DNA from: RGIG9079 sp964567845 | GTDB lineage: Bacteria > Bacteroidota > Bacteroidia > Bacteroidales > Marinifilaceae | NCBI GenBank assembly: GCA_964567845.1 | Contig: CAZMOG010000059.1 | Coordinates: forward strand, 1 to 12,576 | Reading direction: 5' to 3' | Length of the DNA: 12,576 nucleotides | Part shown: one piece after another, positions 6,536 to 12,576 of the stretch | Layout: every line of letters begins with the position of its first letter | Position numbering within the stretch: position 1 is the first letter of the stretch | Notes under the pieces: generated by a model | What the model was told of the DNA's origin: nothing | Database searches by the model: none | What the model saw: only the letters and a program-made list of their open reading frames with translations | Position numbers and translations under genes: made by a program

Positions 6536-7456
6536 ATGGCATTTATTGACTACTACAAAGTGCTTGGAGTTGAGAAGAGTGCAACGCAAGAGCAGATAAA
6601 AAAAGCTTACAAGAAGCTTGCCCGAAAGTATCATCCCGATTTGAATCCCGATGATAGTAGTGCTCATGCAAAATTTCAAGCCATAAATGAGGCGAACGAG
6701 GTTTTAAGCGATCCCGAGAAGCGAGCCAAGTACGATAAGTATGGAGAGCATTGGGAGCATGCCGACGAGTTTAAGAATCAAAGGGCACAGTATGCCGATT
6801 ATTCAAGAACGCACCAGGGCGATTTTGATTTTGGTTCGATGTTTGGCGAGGAGCCCTTCGCCTCTTCCCGTGGAGGATTTTCAGATTTCTTTGAAACATT
6901 GTTTGGTTCTCCCGGACGAAGACGCAGAAGAGTATATAAGGCTGCGGATCTTCAGGCGGAGTTACAACTCTCCCTTTTGCAAGCCTCGCAAACGCATAAA
7001 CAAATTCTGAATGTTAATGGGAAGAATGTCAGAATTACAATTCCGGCAGGAGTGGCCGATGGTCAAAAGATTCGTTTGTCGGGATATGGAGAGCCGGGGC
7101 CGACCAAGGAGCAGAGCGGAGATTTGTATATTACCTTTAGAATTCTACCAGATTCAAGCTTCAAGAGGGTGGATAATGACCTTTATACAACTGTAACTTT
7201 GGATCTCTATACTGCAGTGCTTGGTGGCGAAGTGGTTGTTGAGGCATTGAATGAGCGGTTGCGTTTAAAGGTTAAAGAGCTTACACAAAATGGGGCGAGG
7301 GTTCGTTTGCGCGGTAAGGGATTTCCCGTTTATAAGCAGGATGGAGTTCGTGGAGATTTGATAGTTACCTATAGCGTTATGATACCTAAAACTCTCTCTG
7401 TCAAAGAGCGGGAGTTGTTTTTGCAGTTAAAGGGATTGTCTGTTGATAATCGATAA
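6536..7456 (+). CDS. Class II DnaJ-family co-chaperone (CbpA-like)
   Basis: J-domain proteins bring substrates to DnaK (Hsp70) and stimulate its ATPase. This 306-residue protein has a J domain at about 4-70 with the essential HPD at 33-35, then a G/F-rich stretch (about 95-125; DFDFGSMFGEEPF, GGFSDFFETLFGSPG) and an arginine cluster (RRRRR). Two beta-sandwich substrate-binding domains follow (about 140-300), with RITIPAGVADGQKIRL, GDLYITFRI and GDLIVTYSV. The CxxCxGxG zinc-finger repeats of true DnaJ are absent, so it belongs to class II like CbpA. The frame extends 16 codons upstream, but that part reads through the stem-loop; MAFIDYYKVLGV at 6536 is the normal J-domain start. No cbpM-type partner gene is adjacent. 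I see no clear promoter, so it may depend on read-through from waaA. Confidence 0.93.
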   Translation: MAFIDYYKVLGVEKSATQEQIKKAYKKLARKYHPDLNPDDSSAHAKFQAINEANEVLSDPEKRAKYDKYGEHWEHADEFKNQRAQYADYSRTHQGDFDFGSMFGEEPFASSRGGFSDFFETLFGSPGRRRRRVYKAADLQAELQLSLLQASQTHKQILNVNGKNVRITIPAGVADGQKIRLSGYGEPGPTKEQSGDLYITFRILPDSSFKRVDNDLYTTVTLDLYTAVLGGEVVVEALNERLRLKVKELTQNGARVRLRGKGFPVYKQDGVRGDLIVTYSVMIPKTLSVKERELFLQLKGLSVDNR

Positions 7457-7471
7457 CTATTTCAGTAGAGT

Positions 7472-7503
7472 GTTGTTAATAAATTTTAGATTGGCTAACT
7501 TTG
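7472..7503 (+). promoter_or_regulatory. Promoter of the FtsK-like/WXG-like operon
   Basis: TAACTTTG at 7496-7503 matches TAnnTTTG exactly. A weaker -33 element, GTTG at 7472-7475, lies 20 nt upstream. Transcription would begin near 7510, leaving a 30-nt leader before the ATG at 7540. The promoter separates the operon from the dnaJ-like gene. Confidence 0.65.
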
Positions 7504-7539
7504 CATAAAAGAAAAGAGATATTGTAAAGTTGGTTGATT

Positions 7540-10500
7540 ATGGAGACATATGAAGTATGCTTGAAAAAGCTTGAATTGTTAGATGGTTATGTAAAGTTTT
7601 TTGAGAGGAGAGATGCCTTAACCCAAGAGTATGCCCAAAAGATTGCGGAGGCTAACATAGCTCAGAGAAAATTTGGCTCAAATATTTCTGCTTCGGAGAT
7701 TTTTAATGAGTTTATGCGTGTTTCGGATATGATGTTGGAACATACAAAGAAGGTTTATCAACATCAATATGACCTTGCATATAACGATTTTAAGAAAAAT
7801 ATAGATCGGCTTACAAGTGAAATCTCAAAAAATAGAGGTTTGATATCGACGTATGAGACTACTCTTTCAAAACTGGAGAAAGATTTCAGTACGTGGAGTT
7901 ATGTGAATAATTTCTGCAATAAACATTTGACAGAGAATGAGCGCGCACTTGTTTGTGAAGAGTCCCATAATCCATTTGAATCTGTGCTAAATTACCAAAG
8001 TCTATCTTGTTTGAAACGAGAAATTCAAAAGATTCCGGACTCATTTATTACAATTTTTGTTGGCAATAAAGAGGTCTCAAAGTCTTATATTGTAGATCAG
8101 TATAAGCCAACTTATTCAAATTCAGAAAGTGAAATCAATTCAAAGTATATAAAGGTTGCCATTAACATACCGGATAATATTAAGGGTAAATTATTCAAGA
8201 TGGCAAATGCCGAATTTTTGGAGTTATTTCCCGGTACAGTGAATTGGTATAACGAAACGTTTTTGAAATGGAGTGCTGCAAATTGGTACTCTCTTTTGTT
8301 AAAGAGTAATTATTCTGTTTTACAAAAGCAGATAAAGGAGCATAAGAATAGAATAGAAGCTCTTCGACTCTTGATTTCAAGTGACGAAGATACGAGAAAA
8401 ATTACCCAAAAACTGTATGATGAATTTTTGGCGTTGAAGGATTTTAGGCGATATATGGAGGCTGGTCATATAAAGCCAATGTCCAAAGTTGAGTTGGATA
8501 GGGTAAAAGATCAGGTGTTAAAAGCTGCATCTTCAAAATTGTCCATTCAGCCTGATGATTTAATGGATTATTTGGCGCTTTCAAAAAGTAATGAGAATTT
8601 TACAGAGTTCAAGTTGGCTTGTGTGAGGGATAGGGCTAACAAGTATATAGATAAAAATTCCAAACTTAAATCAAAGGTTACTCTTTTAGAGCAGGAGAGG
8701 GATTGTAAATTAAAGAGGAATATTCCTGATCTGGTGCCTGATTTTATGAAATGGAGAGACGAAATGCCTCTATACGCTCAAGTAGGGTTCCCCGATAATA
8801 TGAGTGATTCAACACTTGAAGCTCTATTTAACAAGATTGTTGAGGCAGCATCGCGACAATACTCTCTTAAAATGTATCCAACAGGAGGGTGTTCGTATCA
8901 AACCGATACTGCAGGAAAGAAATTTATAACACCAAACAAGGAGTTGGTTTGTGCCCCGAGTTATATTACACCCGGCTGTAATAAAAAGTCTCGTTTAGTG
9001 ATTCATTATGATAAAGATTCTGTCGATTTGGCGCAGAGAGCATTAAACAGAGCTGTTTTTAATATATTGTTGGCATTGCCACCACGAAAGGCAAAGCTTA
9101 GAATTATAGATTTGGCGGCTACTAATATGGCTTCGCTCTTTACAACCCGTTTGCATCCATCTCTATGGAACAATGAGGTAGTTATGAATGATAGGGAGTT
9201 ACGGGGTGTTGTTGAAGAGTGGCAGGCTCGTAGTAAACGAGTTATGCAGAAGTGCGAAAATATTTTTGATTATAATGAAAAGCATCAAACTTGTTTGGAG
9301 CCTTACGAAGTTGCAATAGTATTGGGTTATCCTGGAAGCCTTACCCCCGGCAGTGAGGAGTTGTTGCGCCCATTTGTGCAGAATGGTTATAAGGTGGGAA
9401 TTATTTTCATCTTCTTAAATAATATTAGTTTGCAAGTAGCTAACGGACAGAATCTGCTCAATGATAAGGAGTTGTTTAAATTCATTCTTCCTTATGTAAA
9501 GATAGGAAAGGAGTATCCTTTGTCTTTTACACCAATAGCAGATCATCGACAATTACTCGAAACGGCCATAGAGTATTTGAACACCGAGGCTGTAAAGGTA
9601 GATGAAAAGCCAATCGCAAAACAAAATGTAAATAATCTTGTTGCGAGCTCATATCGACCTGATAGTGTTTCTGAAATACGGGTTGCAGTAGGAGAGGTAA
9701 ATGGAAGATCGGTATATTTTGAATTAGATACTGTAAGTCACTCTCATGCGTTTATATTGGGACAGTCGGGAACAGGAAAATCGAGATTCCTTCATAACGT
9801 AATAGGTAATATTCTGTTAAATCATAGCCCACAAAATGTTGAACTCTATTTGATGGATTTAAAATTGGGAGGAGTTGAGTTTAATCCGTATCGAGGTGTA
9901 AAACATGTGAGGGCTTTGTTGGTTGATAATAATGATCGACAGATTACGTTGGAGGTGTTGAAGGACTTGGCTCTTCGCATTGAACAGCGTAATAAACAGA
10001 TAGCTGAGCTGGGAGTAAGGAATCTGGAGGCATATAATAAGAAAGCAGACATTCCAATGTCTCAGATAGTCTTGATTATAGATGAGTGTCAAATGTTGTT
10101 TACTGAACGTCCGGATATGGTAGAACGCGAGTTGAGAGATATTTTGTCGCTTATAGTAACGCAAGGTCGTAGTCAGGGTGTGCATTTAATCCTTGCTACT
10201 CAAACTTTGATGAACTCTACAATTCCTATTGATAAGTTGCAGGGAGCCGGTTTGACAGATTTTTATCTATTCAATTGCGATTCTCGCGATTCAGAAAAAT
10301 TGGTTAAGAATAGTAGTCCAATTACCGGAGCATTACAGACTGGAGAGATTTATTATCATCATAATCAGAATGTTTTGCCTGATGTTCAATTCCAATCTTT
10401 CTATGTTGACGATACGCAGCAAGAGGAGATATTGCGAGGTATTGCTCAGAAGAGTAAGGATTTGGTGTCTGTGCCTCAATATTATTTTAGTGGTAAAAGT

Positions 10501-11394
10501 CAGGCTGTATTGTCGACCGAGGTGATAGGATCAATGCAACGCAGAAGCAGAAGGTCGTTGTGTGTATCATTGGGTGTCGGTATAGATTTGACTCAACAGC
10601 CAATTAATGTCTCTTTGAGTGAAGAGCAGGGAGAAAACGTATTGTTGTTTGGACTAAACAAGAATCAGCAGGTAACCCGTACTGCAACGCAGATATTTTT
10701 ATCAGCCCTTTACTCCGCAAGAGCTGCAGGCAGAGATACCGATTTTGTCGTTGTTGATTGTTTCAGTGCAGATGACGAGGTGCCGTATCAGCAGTTATTT
10801 GAAAAATTAGAGGATGAGGGAGAGTTGCGTCAACTTTTTGGGCGTGAACGAGGAGAGTGGCTTGTTGAGTTGGGCGACAGTGTACGAAATAATCAAGCGA
10901 ACGAGACAGTTGTGCTTGTTTTGGGACAGGATAAGTGGAGAGAACTGCGCAATAATCGTGAATTACCTGTAAAGGAATCCGCAGATCTTTCAACTTCGAC
11001 ATTAGGAGCCGGAACTTCATTCTTGGGAGGTTCATTTGGAGGTGCTCGTTCTGCGCAACGAACATACAGAACAGAGTTACAATATTTGTTGGAGAATGGC
11101 TCGGAACAGGGAGTACATTTCATCTTGCAGGTAGATAAACCACAGAATTTAATAGGAGGTCAGACTCTATCTCAGCAAATGGTAAAGACACTATTCCGCC
11201 ATTGGGTAATGTTGCATTCAGCTTCCGATGCCGCTTTGGCATTGCGATTGAGTGATGAGATTCGTTTAGATAATTTGTCTGATGATCTTGATCGTTTACG
11301 TGCAATTTATTACTCCGATGATACGGATACGTATAAACTTCTGACTCCTTATCGTTACACAACCGAGGAAGAGAATGTAGAATTATTAAAATAG
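7540..11394 (+). CDS. FtsK/SpoIIIE-type triple-module ATPase, T7SS EccC/EssC-like
   Basis: A 1284-residue protein. Residues 1 to about 430 are mostly helical with coiled-coil-like stretches (about 60-120 and 255-310) and no recognisable domain. Three FtsK-like RecA modules follow. Module 1 (about 480-640) keeps the fold pattern (KLRIIDLA, EVAIVLGYP, NGYKVGIIFIFLNN) but has no Walker A. Module 2 (about 705-930) is intact: Walker A GQSGTGKS at 741-748, Walker B IVLIIDE with D848 and E849, and GRSQGVHLILATQ at 876-888. Module 3 (about 1010-1250) is degenerate: GLNKNQQVTR (1038-1047) replaces Walker A, VVLVLGQD replaces Walker B, but NGSEQGVHFILQ (1186-1197) is kept, with a Gly-rich insert at 1155-1170. 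I see no transmembrane segment and no FtsK gamma (winged-helix) domain, so it is not the chromosome translocase. ATG 7540 is chosen over an upstream TTG at 7534. It likely powers protein (or DNA) movement with the downstream WXG-like partners. Confidence 0.85.
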   Translation: METYEVCLKKLELLDGYVKFFERRDALTQEYAQKIAEANIAQRKFGSNISASEIFNEFMRVSDMMLEHTKKVYQHQYDLAYNDFKKNIDRLTSEISKNRGLISTYETTLSKLEKDFSTWSYVNNFCNKHLTENERALVCEESHNPFESVLNYQSLSCLKREIQKIPDSFITIFVGNKEVSKSYIVDQYKPTYSNSESEINSKYIKVAINIPDNIKGKLFKMANAEFLELFPGTVNWYNETFLKWSAANWYSLLLKSNYSVLQKQIKEHKNRIEALRLLISSDEDTRKITQKLYDEFLALKDFRRYMEAGHIKPMSKVELDRVKDQVLKAASSKLSIQPDDLMDYLALSKSNENFTEFKLACVRDRANKYIDKNSKLKSKVTLLEQERDCKLKRNIPDLVPDFMKWRDEMPLYAQVGFPDNMSDSTLEALFNKIVEAASRQYSLKMYPTGGCSYQTDTAGKKFITPNKELVCAPSYITPGCNKKSRLVIHYDKDSVDLAQRALNRAVFNILLALPPRKAKLRIIDLAATNMASLFTTRLHPSLWNNEVVMNDRELRGVVEEWQARSKRVMQKCENIFDYNEKHQTCLEPYEVAIVLGYPGSLTPGSEELLRPFVQNGYKVGIIFIFLNNISLQVANGQNLLNDKELFKFILPYVKIGKEYPLSFTPIADHRQLLETAIEYLNTEAVKVDEKPIAKQNVNNLVASSYRPDSVSEIRVAVGEVNGRSVYFELDTVSHSHAFILGQSGTGKSRFLHNVIGNILLNHSPQNVELYLMDLKLGGVEFNPYRGVKHVRALLVDNNDRQITLEVLKDLALRIEQRNKQIAELGVRNLEAYNKKADIPMSQIVLIIDECQMLFTERPDMVERELRDILSLIVTQGRSQGVHLILATQTLMNSTIPIDKLQGAGLTDFYLFNCDSRDSEKLVKNSSPITGALQTGEIYYHHNQNVLPDVQFQSFYVDDTQQEEILRGIAQKSKDLVSVPQYYFSGKSQAVLSTEVIGSMQRRSRRSLCVSLGVGIDLTQQPINVSLSEEQGENVLLFGLNKNQQVTRTATQIFLSALYSARAAGRDTDFVVVDCFSADDEVPYQQLFEKLEDEGELRQLFGRERGEWLVELGDSVRNNQANETVVLVLGQDKWRELRNNRELPVKESADLSTSTLGAGTSFLGGSFGGARSAQRTYRTELQYLLENGSEQGVHFILQVDKPQNLIGGQTLSQQMVKTLFRHWVMLHSASDAALALRLSDEIRLDNLSDDLDRLRAIYYSDDTDTYKLLTPYRYTTEEENVELLK

Positions 11395-11404
11395 TTAAGT
11401 TGTT

Positions 11405-11686
11405 ATGTCTGCAAATGCCAGTGTAAAGAGCGTTGATGAGTTACGTGCTTTTTCAACCTATTTGAAGAATCTTAGTCAGAATCTTACCAACGAATTTGCA
11501 ATTGCACAACGTGAAATGTTTCGCGTAAATGAGGGTTGGAATGATGAAGAGAATATCCGTTTTATGCAAGAGTTTGAACAAACGGTTCAGGTGATAAATC
11601 GTATCTCGGAGCATATGAATGAGTATGGATTGTTTATTCAAAAGAAATGCGATATTTTGGATATGTATAGAAACATTCATCTATAA
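11405..11686 (+). CDS. WXG100-like small helical protein (GWND variant)
   Basis: This 93-residue protein has the size and plan of WXG100/ESAT-6 proteins: a first helix (about 8-40), a turn with Trp45 in VNEGWNDEEN, and a second helix (about 47-90). The canonical W-x-G is W-N-D here. It has no signal peptide or membrane segment. WXG100 proteins form four-helix dimers and are substrates and regulators of type VII secretion, docking on a degenerate ATPase module of EccC/EssC. The C-terminal helix end (DILDMYRNIHL) lacks a clear YxxxD/E secretion signal. The start lies 10 nt after the FtsK-like gene stop, so the two are co-expressed. Family placement rests on size, Trp position and context, not on a sequence search. 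Confidence 0.72.
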   Translation: MSANASVKSVDELRAFSTYLKNLSQNLTNEFAIAQREMFRVNEGWNDEENIRFMQEFEQTVQVINRISEHMNEYGLFIQKKCDILDMYRNIHL

Positions 11687-11697
11687 GAGGATTCATT

Positions 11698-12180
11698 ATG
11701 GCTTCAGATGCACATGTAAAGGAAATAGAGAATCTTTATTCGATGCGTTCGGATTTGCTGAGTGTGGCAGGTTCTTTGAGAAATTCACTCTCTATGATTT
11801 CACAATATGTCAATGTGGAGGAGAGTGAAATTATGGGCCTGCTAAATCAAGTGGAGTCGCATTTCGGCGAGTGTAGAGAGGCTCTCTATGAGGCTGAACG
11901 AGATTATGATGAGTATCGTAATTACACAGATCCGGAAAACTACTCAGCCTATACAGAATCGGAATTGAGACAGGCTGTCGATGTTGCTCGCAGTAGATTT
12001 CAGAGGGCAGAACAGAATTTACAACAAGCTACGAGCTTGGTGAATCAGGCGCGACAAGTGTTGTATGGAATGAATGGAACTGCGCAATCTGCAGCCTCAT
12101 TGTACGATTCCCATGCATCGCATATTGCACACGCAGTGGAGAAAGCTGCTCATGAAATAGGAGAATATAACAACCATTAA
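11698..12180 (+). CDS. Helical coiled-coil protein of the FtsK/WXG-like operon, unknown function
   Basis: The 160-residue protein is predicted almost entirely helical. Helices cover about 5-36, 40-72 (ESEIMGLLNQVESHFGECREALYEAERDYDEY), 85-122 (ARSRFQRAEQNLQQATSLVNQARQ would fall here) and 125-156, with a Tyr/Asn/Pro-rich break at about 73-84. It has no signal peptide, membrane segment or W-x-G/D motif. Its helical hairpin layout is like the long WXG/LXG-type or PE/PPE-like partners of type VII systems, but I recognise no family. The gene sits between the two WXG-like genes: it starts 11 nt after the first one, preceded by AGAGGA as a possible ribosome-binding site, and ends 11 nt before the next. 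It could be a chaperone, scaffold or secreted partner. Confidence 0.75.
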   Translation: MASDAHVKEIENLYSMRSDLLSVAGSLRNSLSMISQYVNVEESEIMGLLNQVESHFGECREALYEAERDYDEYRNYTDPENYSAYTESELRQAVDVARSRFQRAEQNLQQATSLVNQARQVLYGMNGTAQSAASLYDSHASHIAHAVEKAAHEIGEYNNH

Positions 12181-12191
12181 GCAACATAGAG

Positions 12192-12413
12192 ATGATAGAT
12201 TCAGCAATTCAACAGGTTCAAGCGGATGTGCAACGTATAGAGTCACTTGTAGCGGCATATTCATCAGGGTGGAGTGATTCTGTTTCCGAAAAAGTGTTTG
12301 GCGAGGTCTCTGCGTTGGCTTCAAATGCTTATAGCTTGTATCGTGATTTGTATAATCAGGCAGCCATTTTAAAAGATATTAAATCATCGTTAACTCAGTT
12401 GACATATAATTAA
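12192..12413 (+). CDS. Mini WXG-like helical protein (GWSD variant)
   Basis: The 73-residue protein has a short first helix (about 3-22), a turn with Trp27 in YSSGWSDSV, and a longer second helix (about 29-69). It shares the G-W-[N/S]-D turn with the 93-residue protein two genes upstream, but its first helix is about 18 residues shorter, below the usual 90-100 residues of WXG100 proteins. It has no signal peptide or membrane segment. It is the last gene of the operon, 11 nt after the helical protein gene, and is followed directly by an inverted-repeat element. A heterodimer with the 93-residue protein, in the manner of EsxA/EsxB, is possible but unproven. Confidence 0.7.
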   Translation: MIDSAIQQVQADVQRIESLVAAYSSGWSDSVSEKVFGEVSALASNAYSLYRDLYNQAAILKDIKSSLTQLTYN

Positions 12414-12417
12414 CGAG

Positions 12418-12576
12418 AAGCTGTCTAACAAGGCTACTTTGTCGTTTTACTCGCCCTCAAATGCTCATTTACCTTATGTAAACAGCGCTTTTTCGGGCTT
12501 CGTAGGCCTAAAATTAGCACTTGTTATACAACTTCTTAAAGCGAGGGGCTGTCAAACAAACTTGTTAGACAGCCCC
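12418..12576 (+). repeat. Inverted-repeat intergenic element downstream of the operon
   Basis: A perfect 13-bp inverted repeat, GCTGTCTAACAAG at 12420-12432 and CTTGTTAGACAGC at 12561-12573, encloses 128 bp without an open reading frame. A third, imperfect copy (GCTGTCAAACAA) starts at 12548. The interior has a small palindrome TTTACCTTATGTAAA (12468-12482) and CTCGC/GCGAG arms (12450-12454 and 12541-12545). It looks like a non-coding repeat or MITE-like unit of the kind seen many times in Bacteroidales genomes; copy number cannot be checked here. The right end is at the window edge and may continue. Confidence 0.65.
12545..12576 (+). terminator. Stem-loop at the end of the repeat, possible operon terminator
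   Basis: GGGGCTGTC (12545-12553) pairs perfectly with GACAGCCCC (12568-12576) around a 14-nt loop that can pair further inside. It would be a strong terminator for the operon if a T run follows, but the window stops at the last base of the stem. Confidence 0.55.

Noticed and set aside
6536..7456. DnaJ-like gene as a fifth member of the WXG-like operon
   Set aside because: A separate promoter (7472-7503) lies between it and the ATPase gene, and the protein has the ordinary features of a CbpA-type co-chaperone.
7534..7539. TTG start two codons before the chosen ATG of the ATPase
   Set aside because: The ATG at 7540 lies at a normal distance from the promoter and ATG is the more likely start; the difference is only two residues.
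9846..11362. Several minus-strand frames of 68-108 codons within the ATPase gene
   Set aside because: They lie opposite well-conserved ATPase modules and show Cys/Leu/Ser-rich composition typical of antisense translation.
7540..11394. Chromosomal DNA translocase FtsK
   Set aside because: No N-terminal transmembrane helices, no C-terminal gamma winged helix, and three modules instead of one; the context of small WXG-like genes points elsewhere.
1..12576. CRISPR arrays, transposases, integrases and rRNA genes
   Set aside because: No regularly spaced direct repeats, no transposase or recombinase motifs and no rRNA sequence were seen; the 12418-12576 repeat has no coding capacity.

Overview
The window looks like a chromosomal segment from an anaerobic, probably gut-associated member of the Bacteroidales (Bacteroidota). 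The main evidence is the promoters: several start sites are preceded by the Bacteroidetes pattern TTTG, a 19-20 nt spacer, then TAnnTTTG. Further support comes from an ECF sigma / anti-sigma-like / DUF4252-like trio, a Bacteroidetes-type M64 peptidase lipoprotein and a long MetK. Genus cannot be fixed from the sequence alone.

Layout. (1) Positions 1-1310, minus strand: ECF sigma factor, a single-pass membrane anti-sigma-like protein and a secreted DUF4252-like protein that runs off the left edge. (2) 1448-3031, plus strand: M64-family peptidase lipoprotein, expressed divergently from the sigma gene through overlapping promoters. (3) 3033-3191: tRNA-Pro(TGG) with its own promoter and a strong terminator. 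(4) 3248-3574, minus: a small three-helix membrane protein with a textbook promoter. (5) 3605-5146, minus: metK, with a terminator and a leader containing a convincing SAM-II-like riboswitch. (6) 5160-7456, plus: waaA (Kdo transferase), a stem-loop, and a class II (CbpA-like) DnaJ protein. (7) 7472-12413, plus: a four-gene operon. (8) 12418-12576: an inverted-repeat intergenic element ending in a stem-loop, which probably closes the operon.

The operon in (7) is the most interesting part. It encodes a 1284-residue protein with three tandem FtsK/SpoIIIE-like RecA modules. Only the middle one keeps Walker A and B; the outer two keep the fold pattern but have lost the nucleotide-binding residues. 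It has no visible membrane segment and starts with a long helical, coiled-coil-like region. It is followed at 10-11 nt spacings by a 93-residue WXG100-like protein (GWND at the turn), a 160-residue helical protein and a 73-residue mini WXG-like protein (GWSD). A multi-ATPase FtsK-type motor linked to paired WXG-like helical hairpins recalls the EccC/EssC plus Esx core of type VII secretion. Here it occurs in a Bacteroidetes background, without a membrane anchor or the other known T7SS components. I propose it as a candidate undescribed T7SS-related or WXG-partnered motor system. The function is inference.

The remaining genes are mostly housekeeping or envelope functions: SAM synthesis under apparent SAM feedback, LPS core assembly, a chaperone, a tRNA, and an ECF cell-surface signalling module beside a secreted protease.
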